Made by a program: the position numbers and the translations under genes. DNA of 64,000 nucleotides, from NCBI GenBank assembly GCA_938003835.1, contig CALKXJ010000008.1, forward strand, positions 419,961 through 483,960, written 5' to 3'. Position 1 is the first letter of the stretch; each line of letters opens with the position of its first letter. The notes under the pieces are model-generated. The model saw only the letters and a program-made list of their open reading frames with translations. It was not told where the DNA came from and made no database searches. Source of the DNA: an uncultured Bryobacteraceae bacterium. Lineage in GTDB: Bacteria > Acidobacteriota > Terriglobia > Bryobacterales > Bryobacteraceae. This document shows positions 1 to 7,703 of the stretch, piece after piece.

Positions 1-759
1 TCCGGCGGGCGCAAGCTGGTGGCTCCCGGCCTGGCCGCCCGGGAAACGATTGTGGTCCTGCACAGCCCGCGTTTCATCCGCGATCCCCGCTCCGCCGAGG
101 GTCTCGTCGAAGGCAACCCGCTCCATGAGGAATTGCTCGAGATCGCTTCCATGGCCCGGCATGACTTCAGCGTCGAGGTGGCGCTGAACCGCCGCCGCGA
201 GATCGCCGGCCTGTGGGCAGGCGAGCCCGTTCAGGCGCACCGCCGGGGCGTGGAGTTCGTCTCGCGGGCGTTGCTCGAGGAGATGGACGCGCCGGCGGAC
301 GCTGCCATCACCAGCTCGGCCGGCTATCCGCTAGATCTCACCTTTTACCAGTCGATCAAGGGCGCCAGCGCGGCAGCGCACGTGGTCAAGCCGGGCGGGC
401 GCATCTTGCTGGTGGCGGCGTGCGAGGAGGGTCCGGGAGCGCCGGAATTTCGTGAACTGCTCAAGCGCTACGGGCGCGCCGAGCAGTACTTGAAGGAGAC
501 CGAGGACGCGGAGGTGATCATCGACCAGTGGCAGTTGGACAAGCTGGCGCTGGTGGTACAAAAGGCCGAGGTTTTGTTCTACGTGCCGGGCCTCGCCGCC
601 GACTACTATCCCACGCTCTGGGGGAGGGCCTTCGCAACCGCCCGCGAGGCCGTCGAAGCACTCACAGCGGGCCTGGAGCCGGGCGCCACCATCGCCGTCA
701 TCCCGGAAGGCCCCTATGTGCTGGCCCGCGCCTCGGCTCCGGAGACCTGCGCGGCCTGA
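1..759 (+). CDS. larA: Nickel-dependent lactate racemase, C-terminal part (5' end outside window)
   Basis: The frame is open from base 1, so the N-terminal half of this LarA (DUF2088) protein lies outside the window; about 252 residues are seen of a family that is usually a little over 400 aa. LarA interconverts L- and D-lactate or other 2-hydroxy acids with a nickel pincer nucleotide. The visible start reads SGGRKLVAPG, and a His follows 16 residues after the Lys. This matches the spacing of Lys184 (covalent cofactor attachment) and His200 (nickel ligand) of the Lactobacillus plantarum enzyme. The later segments TSSAGYPLD and KPGGRILLVAAC are typical of the family. larE lies about 22 kb downstream; larB and larC are not visible. 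The substrate cannot be told, since many homologues are not lactate-specific. Confidence 0.85.
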   Translation, partial: SGGRKLVAPGLAARETIVVLHSPRFIRDPRSAEGLVEGNPLHEELLEIASMARHDFSVEVALNRRREIAGLWAGEPVQAHRRGVEFVSRALLEEMDAPADAAITSSAGYPLDLTFYQSIKGASAAAHVVKPGGRILLVAACEEGPGAPEFRELLKRYGRAEQYLKETEDAEVIIDQWQLDKLALVVQKAEVLFYVPGLAADYYPTLWGRAFATAREAVEALTAGLEPGATIAVIPEGPYVLARASAPETCAA

Positions 760-788
760 GGCGGCGCTCCGGGGAAGTTACATCCGGG

Positions 789-817
789 TTGACATCGACC
801 TCCGGCTCCGCTATAGT
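789..817 (+). promoter_or_regulatory. Near-consensus sigma-70 promoter for rpsA
   Basis: TTGACA at 789-794 and TATAGT at 812-817 are separated by exactly 17 nt. Transcription should begin near 824, giving rpsA an untranslated leader of about 200 nt (824-1021). I see no recognisable riboswitch in that leader, but its length leaves room for S1 autoregulation, which is known in other bacteria. Confidence 0.75.
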
Positions 818-1021
818 TCTTGAAGTACTGGTCTGTCAACGAGTTGTCGGTGGCGTTTCGCAATCCGTCGCAGGGCGCTGGCAAGCGGCGACTTTTCCTT
901 GCCGCGAGTGGATCCTCCCGAGCCTCCCGCAGTCGTTTGCCATCCCCGGCCGGCCGTCTCTTCGAGGGGCCGCCGGGCGGCAAACCGCCGTTGATGGGTC
1001 AGCCGACGCGGAGACTTGGCT

Positions 1022-2752
1022 ATGGCAACGAATTCATCAGATGAGCGGCTGCAACCAACCCCGATGTGGCCGGAAGCCGAAGATTACGGCCAACTCATCG
1101 ATGATTACAGTCATCTCGCGCCGCCCGCCGAAGGGGAGCTGCTCCGCGGCACGGTGCTCTCGGTCACGCCGACCGAGGTCATCGTAGACATCGGCTTCAA
1201 GTCGGAAGGCATCGTTCCCATCAGCCAGGTCACGGCTCCTGACGGCTCCGTGACGGTCAAGCCGGGCGATGAGATCGATGTCATGATCGACCGCCACGGC
1301 CAGCAGATCGACGGGTACATCCTGCTGTCCCACACCCGGGCGGTGCGCCTGCGCGCCTGGGAGAATCTGGACCTGGCCTACCGTCAGGGTCTGCTCGTCT
1401 CCGGCCACGTGCTCCGGCGGACCAAAGGCGGCCTGGTGGTGGACGTGGGCGTCGAGGCCTTCCTGCCCGCCTCTCATGCGGATCTGCGTCCGATCCACGA
1501 TCTGGATCGCCTCATCGGCCAGGACATCCCGGTGAAGATCCTCAAACTCAACCGCCGCCGCGGCAACGTCGTCGTGTCGCGAAAGGCCGCGCTCGAGGAA
1601 GAGCTCGCCGAGCGCAAGCGCGCCACGCTCGAGCTGCTCGAGGAGGGCGCCATCGTGACCGGGCTAGTGAAGAATCTCACCGATTACGGCGCTTTCATCG
1701 ACCTCGGCGGCATCGACGGCCTGCTGCACATCTCCGACATGAGTTACGGGCGGATCAATCACCCCTCCGAGATCCTTGCCGAAGGGGAGGCGATCACCGT
1801 CAAGGTGCTCAAGCTCGACCGGGAGCGGGAGCGGATTTCGCTCGGCTTGAAGCAGCTTCAACCGGATCCCTGGGAGAGCGTCGAGGAACGTTACCCGCTC
1901 GGCAGCCGCGTCATCGGCCGTGTGGTCAGCATCACCGACTACGGCGCGTTTGTGGAGCTCGAGCCGGGCGTCGAGGGCCTGATCCACGTCTCGGAGATGA
2001 CCTGGAGCCGGCGCATGAAGCACCCATCGAAGGTGGTAAAGGTCGGTGATCAGGTACAGGCCGTCGTGCTGGACGTCCGAGCTGCCGATCGGCGCATCTC
2101 GCTCGGCATCAAGCAGCTCGAGCCTGACCCGTGGACGACGGTCGCCGACCGCTACAGCGTCGGCTCCGTGGTGGAAGGGCGAGTCCGCAAGCTGACGGAT
2201 TTCGGCGCCTTTATCGAGATCGAAGAGGGCATCGACGGTCTGGTTCACATCTCGGATCTTTCCTGGACCAAGCGGGTCAAGCACCCTTCCGAGGTGCTCA
2301 AGAAAGGCCAGATGACCCAGGCCGTCATCCTTCAGATCGACCCGCACAACCGCCGCCTGTCGCTCGGCATCAAGCAACTGGAGCCCGATGCCTGGGAAAC
2401 CTTCTTCCGCTCCCATCAAGTGGGCGACATCGTGCGCGGGCGCGTCACGCGCGCGGCCAGTTTCGGCGTCTTTGTCGAACTCGCTCCGGGCGTCGAGGGT
2501 TTGTGTCACAACTCCGAGATTCCGCCCTCTGCCGATCGGATCGCCGGTGAGCCGCCCCTGGCCATCGGCCAGGAGTACGATTTCAAGATCATCAAGCTGC
2601 ACGAGGCCGACAAGCGGATCGGGCTCAGCCTCCGGGCCGTGGCTGACGATGAGGAGCGCACCCGCCTGGAGGAGTACCAGCGCCAGGCGGCGGCCGCCAC
2701 GATGACGATCGAGGAGGTGATCCACCTCAAGAATCGCGGCGATGCGCGCTAA
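1022..2752 (+). CDS. rpsA: 30S ribosomal protein S1
   Basis: This 576-aa protein carries six S1 RNA-binding domains at roughly residues 40-110, 123-190, 209-280, 294-367, 381-455 and 468-540. Domains 3 to 5 show the canonical GxVxxxxDYGAFVEL...GLIHVSEM pattern and each is followed by a KQLEPDPW linker. S1 brings mRNA to the 30S subunit. Start: ATG at 1022 has GGAG at 1010-1013 with good spacing; an in-frame TTG at 1016 is less likely. It is followed by an HU/IHF-family gene, the same order as rpsA-ihfB in Escherichia coli. In a genome with many apparently leaderless genes, S1 dependence of initiation may differ from gene to gene. Confidence 0.97.
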   Translation: MATNSSDERLQPTPMWPEAEDYGQLIDDYSHLAPPAEGELLRGTVLSVTPTEVIVDIGFKSEGIVPISQVTAPDGSVTVKPGDEIDVMIDRHGQQIDGYILLSHTRAVRLRAWENLDLAYRQGLLVSGHVLRRTKGGLVVDVGVEAFLPASHADLRPIHDLDRLIGQDIPVKILKLNRRRGNVVVSRKAALEEELAERKRATLELLEEGAIVTGLVKNLTDYGAFIDLGGIDGLLHISDMSYGRINHPSEILAEGEAITVKVLKLDRERERISLGLKQLQPDPWESVEERYPLGSRVIGRVVSITDYGAFVELEPGVEGLIHVSEMTWSRRMKHPSKVVKVGDQVQAVVLDVRAADRRISLGIKQLEPDPWTTVADRYSVGSVVEGRVRKLTDFGAFIEIEEGIDGLVHISDLSWTKRVKHPSEVLKKGQMTQAVILQIDPHNRRLSLGIKQLEPDAWETFFRSHQVGDIVRGRVTRAASFGVFVELAPGVEGLCHNSEIPPSADRIAGEPPLAIGQEYDFKIIKLHEADKRIGLSLRAVADDEERTRLEEYQRQAAAATMTIEEVIHLKNRGDAR

Positions 2753-2802
2753 GCTAGGCGGGTGAAGTTCAGGATCAGGATGATGTTCCATGGGGAGGAA
2801 TC

Positions 2803-3129
2803 ATGACCAAAGCAGACCTGATTGAGGAGGTCTCCCGGGTCGTCGAAATGACCCGGAAGGAGTCGGAAGTGATCGTCGAAGCCGTCTTTGACAGCATCGT
2901 ACGCGCCTTGCGTAGCGGCGATAAGATCGAGATTCGCGGTTTCGGCAGCTTCCGCACCCGCGAGCGGCAGGCCCGCATCGGACGCAACCCGAAGACCGGC
3001 GATCGTGTCGAGGTCCCAGCCAAGCGGATTCCCTACTTCAAGCCCAGCAAGGAGCTCAAGGACCTCGTCAATCATGGCGCCGGGGCCGCTGAGACCGCGC
3101 CATCGGAAGGTGCGACGCCGGCGCCCTGA
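2803..3129 (+). CDS. HU/IHF-family nucleoid DNA-binding protein
   Basis: The 108-aa protein matches the HU/IHF fold: an N-terminal helical dimerisation part (MTKADLIEEVSRVVEM), GDKIEIRGFGSF in the beta saddle, and the DNA-intercalating arm with RNPKTGDRVEVPAK. The last 20 residues are an Ala/Pro/Glu-rich tail beyond the normal 90-95 aa. It bends and compacts DNA. A strong ribosome site (GGGGAGGA) precedes ATG 2803. Its position directly after rpsA parallels ihfB in proteobacteria, but sequence alone does not decide between HU and IHF-beta. The next gene starts 2 nt after the stop, so co-translation is likely. Confidence 0.93.
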   Translation: MTKADLIEEVSRVVEMTRKESEVIVEAVFDSIVRALRSGDKIEIRGFGSFRTRERQARIGRNPKTGDRVEVPAKRIPYFKPSKELKDLVNHGAGAAETAPSEGATPAP

Positions 3130-3131
3130 TC

Positions 3132-3617
3132 ATGGACCGGCTGTGGACACCCTGGCGCTACAGCTACGTCAGCTCTGCCGCGGCGCCGGGATGCATCTTC
3201 TGCGAGAAAGCCTCCGCCTCCGATGACGAAGCGAACCTGGTCGTCTACCGCGCCGAGCGTAACTTCATTCTGCTAAATCTCTACCCTTACACTAACGGCC
3301 ACATCATGATTGCGCCCTATGAACACGTGGCTACGCTCGGTGAAGCGGCGGAGGAGACGTTAGCGGAGATGATTCTGCTGGCGCGCCGGGCCGAGGCGGT
3401 GCTGCGCCGCCTCTACCAGCCTGCCGGGATGAATCTGGGCATGAATCTCGGCCAGTGCGCGGGTGCAGGCGTAGCCGGCCATATCCACCTGCACATGTTG
3501 CCGCGGTGGCCGGGGGATGTCAGTTTCATGACCACGGTCGGCGAAACGCGGGTGCTGCCTGAGGACCTTCACACCACCTGGCGCCGCCTCCATGCTGCCT
3601 TTCGCGACGGGGATTGA
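3132..3617 (+). CDS. HIT-family nucleotide hydrolase/phosphorylase
   Basis: A 161-aa HIT protein with the histidine triad HIHLHML (His117, His119, His121; His119 expected to be the nucleophile) and a CIFC metal-binding pair at Cys21/Cys24 typical of the Ap4A-phosphorylase-like branch. It probably cleaves dinucleoside polyphosphates or nucleoside phosphoramidates; the substrate cannot be assigned. It follows the HU gene after 2 nt with no separate promoter, so it should be part of the rpsA-HU transcript. The repeated MNLGMNLG at residues 100-107 is a normal family feature, not a duplication. Confidence 0.92.
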   Translation: MDRLWTPWRYSYVSSAAAPGCIFCEKASASDDEANLVVYRAERNFILLNLYPYTNGHIMIAPYEHVATLGEAAEETLAEMILLARRAEAVLRRLYQPAGMNLGMNLGQCAGAGVAGHIHLHMLPRWPGDVSFMTTVGETRVLPEDLHTTWRRLHAAFRDGD

Positions 3618-3694
3618 GCGAGGGGCGCAGCTCAAGGCTGGGTTACAATATGGGGCGATCCGCGCCCTCCTGCGGGCCGGCGGATGTTGTCCTC

Positions 3695-4408
3695 ATGGCG
3701 AGGTGGTGGACGATCCTGCGCTCGGCCGTATTCGTGGCGCCGCTCTGCGCCGCGGTGAGTGCCCTGGCGGGCGGCGTTTCGCTTCTGGCCTGCCTCTTTG
3801 ATCGCGGGGGCCGGCAGACGTGGCGTCTGGCGCGGCTGTGGGCGCGCCTGCTGCTGGAGATCGCCGGCGTGCGTGTCGAGGTCGCCGGCGCCCAGAAGAT
3901 CGCCCCGGGCGCGAGTTACGTGCTTGTGGCCAATCACGCCAGCCGACTCGATCTTCTGTGCCTGCTCGCGCATATCCCGGTACCTGTGCGGTTCCTGGTC
4001 GACAAACGCCACTTCGCAATCCCGGTCGCGGGCTTTTACTTGCGTCGCGCCGGGCACTTGCCCATCAGCACCGCCACGGCGCGGCAGTCGCTCGAGACGA
4101 TCACCGCCGCAGCGCGGCAGATCGCCGAGCGCGGCGCGGCGGTGGTGGTCTTTGCCTCTGGCCTCCACGGTGCCGGCCCGTTGCCGTTCCGCGATGGCGC
4201 CGCCTACCTGGCGATACGGGCCGGCGTGCCGCTGGTTTCGGTGGCGCTGCGCGGAAGCGAGGCCGCACTCCCTCCCGGCTCCTGGGTCGTGCGGAAGGCG
4301 GATATACGCATCGAGATCGGCGATCCCATTCCCACGCTTGACCTGCGCCTGGAGGACCGCGCGCGCCTGGCCGAATCGGTCCGAGCTTCCCTGGCCGGCG
4401 CGCGCTGA
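3695..4408 (+). CDS. PlsC-like acyltransferase with degenerate motif III
   Basis: A 237-aa membrane-associated acyltransferase of the PlsC (1-acyl-glycerol-3-phosphate acyltransferase) fold. The catalytic NHx4D motif is intact (His81, Asp86 in NHASRLD), but the substrate-binding motif that normally reads FPEGTR is FASGLH at 153-158, so the conserved Glu and Arg are lost. The N-terminus has a hydrophobic segment at about residues 8-35. Start: ATG 3695, about 46 nt after a possible -10 (TACAAT, 3644-3649); ATG 3650 abuts that box and is less likely. It stands in tandem with a second, intact PlsC gene and looks like a diverged paralogue. It may act on another acyl acceptor or be impaired. Confidence 0.8.
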   Translation: MARWWTILRSAVFVAPLCAAVSALAGGVSLLACLFDRGGRQTWRLARLWARLLLEIAGVRVEVAGAQKIAPGASYVLVANHASRLDLLCLLAHIPVPVRFLVDKRHFAIPVAGFYLRRAGHLPISTATARQSLETITAAARQIAERGAAVVVFASGLHGAGPLPFRDGAAYLAIRAGVPLVSVALRGSEAALPPGSWVVRKADIRIEIGDPIPTLDLRLEDRARLAESVRASLAGAR

Positions 4409-4419
4409 GTCGACCCTGC

Positions 4420-4428
4420 TGGTATAAT
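4420..4428 (+). promoter_or_regulatory. Extended -10 promoter of the second plsC gene
   Basis: TG at 4420-4421, one base, then a perfect TATAAT at 4423-4428; no good -35 is visible. The start codon is 17 nt past the box, so the leader would be only about 10 nt, with no Shine-Dalgarno. Confidence 0.6.
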
Positions 4429-4444
4429 TTCGGGCGCAAGCGTC

Positions 4445-5197
4445 ATGGATCGCCTCGCGGCTTTGATCGTCAAAGCCCCGCTCATCGTTCTGCTGACCGT
4501 TCTGCTGGGCACCGTCTCGGTTCTCGTTTCCTTCTTCGACCGCGAGAACCGCTTCACGGATCGCATCGCCCGCTTCTGGGCGCGCCTGCTGCTTGAGGTC
4601 GGGCGTGTCCGCGTGCGGGTCCGGGGCCTGGAGCACATCGAAGCGGACAAGCAGTATGTCTTTGTGGGCAACCACCGCAGCCTGATCGACACGCCCGTGG
4701 TGCTGGCGAACATTCCCGTCCGATTCCTGTTTCTGGTCAACGCCAAATACGTCCGCTTGCCGTTTCTCGGCACGCATCTGAGAAGGACGGGCCACTTCTC
4801 GGTGGAGCCCGAGGACGTGCGCGCCTCCATGAAGGCGATGACCGAGGCGGCCCGCGCGGTGAGCGAGCGCAAAGTCTCGATCCTTCTGTTTCCCGAGGGT
4901 TCGCGCGCGCGAGGTCCGATGGAGGAATTCAAAGAAGGAGCGGCCTACATCGCCATCAAGGCGGGAATCCCGGTGGTCCCCTTCGCACTGAAGGGCACGC
5001 GCGAAATCTTGCCCATCGGCAGCATCCTCGTGCGCGGCGGCCCGGTCGAGCTGGTCTTCGGCGAGCCGATCCCGGTCGAGGGATACCGGCTCAAGGACCG
5101 CGCGCGGCTCACCCAACTCATGTTCGACCGCGTCTCGGCGCTGCTGGGCGAGCCGGCGCCGTCTCCGGCCGATGAGTCGCGGAGCCAGGTCGTATGA
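4445..5197 (+). CDS. plsC: 1-acyl-sn-glycerol-3-phosphate acyltransferase
   Basis: A 250-aa integral membrane acyltransferase that makes phosphatidic acid from lysophosphatidate. The catalytic motif NHRSLID (His77, Asp82) and the phosphate-binding motif FPEGSR (Glu151, Arg154) are both intact, as is VPFALKGT further on; an N-terminal hydrophobic segment spans about residues 8-32. It has its own extended -10 promoter and overlaps glpD by 4 nt (ATGA), so glycerol-3-phosphate oxidation and phospholipid synthesis are translationally coupled. Compared with the upstream paralogue this copy has all family residues and is the likely housekeeping enzyme. Confidence 0.92.
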   Translation: MDRLAALIVKAPLIVLLTVLLGTVSVLVSFFDRENRFTDRIARFWARLLLEVGRVRVRVRGLEHIEADKQYVFVGNHRSLIDTPVVLANIPVRFLFLVNAKYVRLPFLGTHLRRTGHFSVEPEDVRASMKAMTEAARAVSERKVSILLFPEGSRARGPMEEFKEGAAYIAIKAGIPVVPFALKGTREILPIGSILVRGGPVELVFGEPIPVEGYRLKDRARLTQLMFDRVSALLGEPAPSPADESRSQVV

Positions 5198-6810
5198 GGG
5201 CGCCCAGCCGCCCGCCTGTGTTCAGCCGCCGCAGCCGCCGCCAGGCGCTCGAGCGCTTGCGCGCCGAGCCGTTTGACGTGCTGATCCTGGGTGGAGGCAT
5301 CAACGGCGCCGGCCTGGCGCGGGACTTGGCGTTGCGGGCGCAAACGGCGGGCAGCGCCTTGAAGATTGCCCTGGTCGAGCAGCGGCATTTCGCCTCCGGC
5401 ACCAGCGCCAAGAACTCGCAACTCATTCATGGCGGCTTGCGGTATCTCAAGCAGCTCGAATTCCGTCTGGTCCGAGAGGCGCTCGAGGAGCGCGCCACCC
5501 TGCTGGAAATCGCACCCCATCTGGTGGAGCCTCTGCCGTTTCTGATTCCGTTTTACGGTCGGCTGGCGCGGCTCTACTACGGCGCCGGGCTCGTGCTCTA
5601 CGATCTGCTCGCCGGACGGAGGAATGTCGGCAGGCACCGGGTGCTCGATCGCGCCTCCGTCGAGCGACTCGAGCCCGCCCTGCGGCGCGACGGGCTCAAC
5701 GCCGCGGGCGTCTACTACGATTGCCGGGTGAATGCCGCCCGTCTGGTGCTCGAAAACCTCTTCGACGCCGCCGGCCTGGGAGCTGTCATTGCGAACTATG
5801 TGCGCGCCGAGGGCGTGGGGCGCCAGGATGGTGGTTTTCGTGTGATGCTCGCCGATCAGCTCGGCGGGGAGCGCTTTGAAGTTCAGGCGCGCGAGCTGGT
5901 GGACGCCACCGGCCCCTGGCAGCCTGCTTCGGAGTTGCGCCTGGTGCGCGGCTCGCACCTAGTGCTGCCCAAGGTTAACACCAGCAGCTACGCCATCGCG
6001 CACTTCGCTTTCGACGGGCGGATCTTCTTCGTGATCCCGTGGGGTCCGGACGAGTCGCTCTCGCTCGTCGGAACCACCGACGTGGATCACGACGCCGGCC
6101 CGGATGAGGTCCGCATCTCGGCCGAGGAGGTTCGATACATGGAGCGGGTGCTCGGGGAGCTGTTCCCGCAGGCGCTGCCCGTGCGCCCCATCTGCGCTTA
6201 CAGCTCGCTCCGGCCGCTGGTTCGCGCTGCGGCGGCCTCGGCGACCGAGACCAGCCGGGAGCACCGCATCTGGCACTCGCCCGATGGCGTTCTGCGTATC
6301 GCCGGAGGCAAGTACACGACCTACCGCAGGATGAGCGAGGAGGCCGCCGAGGCCGTGGCCCGCCAGATCGCACCGTCGCTGGAAGGGTTGTGCCGGACGG
6401 CGGAGCTGCCCCTCGGCGGCAATTCGCGACAGGCCCTGGAGGAGTTGCGGGCCTGCGCCGGGGATCTGGGCGCTCTCTACGGGCTGGAGAAGGCCGAGGT
6501 CGAACGGCTGATCCGCAGCCACGGCCTGCTCGCTCCTGCCGTCCTCGAATACTTGCCGGAAGCGCCGCCGGGAGGTTTGAGCCGGCTCGAGGCTGCGGTG
6601 GCGGACTTCGCCATCGAGCACGAGATGGTCGAACGGCTGGCCGACCTCATGTTCGTCTCCACCTACTGGGGTTACGAACGCCGCTGGGACGCCTCCGCGC
6701 TGCGGCCGCTGGCCGAGGCCGTGGCAGTGCGGCTCGGCTGGGACCAGGCACGCCTCGAGGCCGAGATCGCGCTCGTGTTGCGCCTGCTCGAACTGCCCGC
6801 GGCGGGCTGA
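5194..6810 (+). CDS. glpD: Aerobic glycerol-3-phosphate dehydrogenase, FAD-dependent
   Basis: A 538-aa flavoprotein that oxidises glycerol-3-phosphate to dihydroxyacetone phosphate and passes electrons to quinone at the membrane. The FAD-binding dinucleotide motif ILGGGINGAG lies at residues 29-38; the GlpD signatures SGTSAKNSQLIHGGLRYL, GTTDVDHD and RIAGGKYTTYRRMSEEAAE are present, and the C-terminal domain is complete, giving normal family length. Its ATG overlaps the plsC stop (ATGA). With plsC it links glycerol catabolism to lipid synthesis. No glpF or glpK is nearby. Confidence 0.95.
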   Translation: MRAPSRPPVFSRRSRRQALERLRAEPFDVLILGGGINGAGLARDLALRAQTAGSALKIALVEQRHFASGTSAKNSQLIHGGLRYLKQLEFRLVREALEERATLLEIAPHLVEPLPFLIPFYGRLARLYYGAGLVLYDLLAGRRNVGRHRVLDRASVERLEPALRRDGLNAAGVYYDCRVNAARLVLENLFDAAGLGAVIANYVRAEGVGRQDGGFRVMLADQLGGERFEVQARELVDATGPWQPASELRLVRGSHLVLPKVNTSSYAIAHFAFDGRIFFVIPWGPDESLSLVGTTDVDHDAGPDEVRISAEEVRYMERVLGELFPQALPVRPICAYSSLRPLVRAAAASATETSREHRIWHSPDGVLRIAGGKYTTYRRMSEEAAEAVARQIAPSLEGLCRTAELPLGGNSRQALEELRACAGDLGALYGLEKAEVERLIRSHGLLAPAVLEYLPEAPPGGLSRLEAAVADFAIEHEMVERLADLMFVSTYWGYERRWDASALRPLAEAVAVRLGWDQARLEAEIALVLRLLELPAAG

Positions 6811-6816
6811 CACGGT

Positions 6817-6822
6817 TATGAT
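6817..6822 (+). promoter_or_regulatory. -10 box for a leaderless transcript
   Basis: TATGAT at 6817-6822 ends 6 nt before the GTG at 6829, so transcription should begin at the start codon itself. No Shine-Dalgarno precedes the gene. Confidence 0.5.
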
Positions 6823-6828
6823 TGACAC

Positions 6829-7071
6829 GTGAGCGCAGCCGGGGATATCGAGCAGGCAAAGCGCTACGTGGCCATCTGGGCGGAGAATCGCTCCTGGCTC
6901 GAAAAAGTGCGCGACGAGGAGATCCGCCAGGCCGATACGGCAGCCTCGATTCGATTGTTCGATTCAGCCTTTCGCATCGCATTGCGGGACCTGCCGCCGC
7001 GGCCCTCCTCCGGCCTGGTCGTCTGGCAGGACTACATGCGGCGCTGGCGGGAGCGGCTGGAACGTGGTTGA
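6829..7071 (+). CDS. Small protein paired with a nucleotidyltransferase (possible antitoxin)
   Basis: An 80-aa soluble, charged, mostly helical protein of no family I recognise. It begins with a GTG at the predicted transcription start and overlaps the next gene by 8 nt. Gene order, small size and tight coupling to an AbiEii-like nucleotidyltransferase are the pattern of a toxin-antitoxin operon, with this gene in the antitoxin position. That role is inference; I see no helix-turn-helix or other DNA-binding motif. Confidence 0.6.
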   Translation: MSAAGDIEQAKRYVAIWAENRSWLEKVRDEEIRQADTAASIRLFDSAFRIALRDLPPRPSSGLVVWQDYMRRWRERLERG

Positions 7072-7633
7072 TCTGATCGCGGAAGCGGTCCGCTTGCAGG
7101 GGTTCCTGGACTCCTGGGGATGGCGCTACTGCTTTATCGGCGGATTGGCCGTTCTGCATTGGGGTGAGCCGCGCCTCACGCGAGACTTGGATGTCGCCCT
7201 GCTGACCGGTTTCGGCGGGGAGGCCGCCTACGTCGACGCGTTGCTGGCTGCCTACCCGCCTCGGATTGCCGGAGCGCGGGAGTTCGCGCTGGCTCGCCGC
7301 GTCCTGCTGATCAAGACCCACAGCGGTGTGGGCATCGATGTTTCGCTCGCTGCGCTTCCCTATGAGGAGACGGCGATCGGCCGCGCCGTCCCCGTGGAGA
7401 TGCTTCCGGGAAGCCTGATTCGCCTGTGCTCGCCCGAGGACCTGATCGTCATGAAGCTATTCGCCGGCCGGGAAACGGACCTGCGGGATGCAGGGTCCGT
7501 GATAGCCCGCCAGGGGGAGGAACGCCTGGATTGGGATTATATCGAGTCGCACTTGCGGGAGCTGGCGGAACTGAAGGCCGATCCGTCCTTGCTGGAACGC
7601 TTGCATGAGCTTCGGCGTTCGGCCGCAGGGTGA
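7064..7633 (+). CDS. AbiEii/DUF6036-like nucleotidyltransferase
   Basis: A 189-aa protein with the minimal nucleotidyltransferase signature: a GG pair (Gly26-Gly27 in FIGGLAVLHWG) followed by DLD (Asp41, Asp43), then a later acidic strand in VGIDVSL and the SPEDLIVMKLFAGR helix that is common in AbiEii/AbiGii-type toxin-like NTases. These proteins transfer nucleotides to tRNA or protein targets in the known cases; the target here is unknown. It starts on GTG 7064 inside the preceding gene (8-nt overlap) and has no separate promoter, so the two genes make one module. The nearest downstream gene, dnaE2, has its own promoter. Confidence 0.75.
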   Translation: MVDLIAEAVRLQGFLDSWGWRYCFIGGLAVLHWGEPRLTRDLDVALLTGFGGEAAYVDALLAAYPPRIAGAREFALARRVLLIKTHSGVGIDVSLAALPYEETAIGRAVPVEMLPGSLIRLCSPEDLIVMKLFAGRETDLRDAGSVIARQGEERLDWDYIESHLRELAELKADPSLLERLHELRRSAAG

Positions 7634-7650
7634 GTTGCCGGGGCGGGCGG

Positions 7651-7679
7651 TTGACAACGCAGGCGGGGTGAGCGAGAAT
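7651..7679 (+). promoter_or_regulatory. Putative promoter of dnaE2
   Basis: A perfect TTGACA at 7651-7656 is followed after 17 nt by GAGAAT at 7674-7679. I found no LexA-type palindrome overlapping it, although dnaE2 genes are often SOS-controlled in other phyla. Confidence 0.45.
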
Positions 7680-7703
7680 GGTCATGGCGAATAAAAAGCG
7701 AAA

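Noticed and set aside
1664..2791. A 375-codon frame antisense to rpsA and similar long frames elsewhere on opposite strands
   Set aside because: High GC leaves few stops in antisense frames; none has a start signal or known domain.
3420..3460. Short duplication MNLGMNLG in the HIT protein
   Set aside because: The same residues occur in ordinary members of the family.
3614..3694. A longer PlsC-like protein starting at TTG 3614 or ATG 3650
   Set aside because: The extra residues are not family-like and the ATG 3650 abuts a possible -10 box; ATG 3695 starts at the family's hydrophobic N-terminus.
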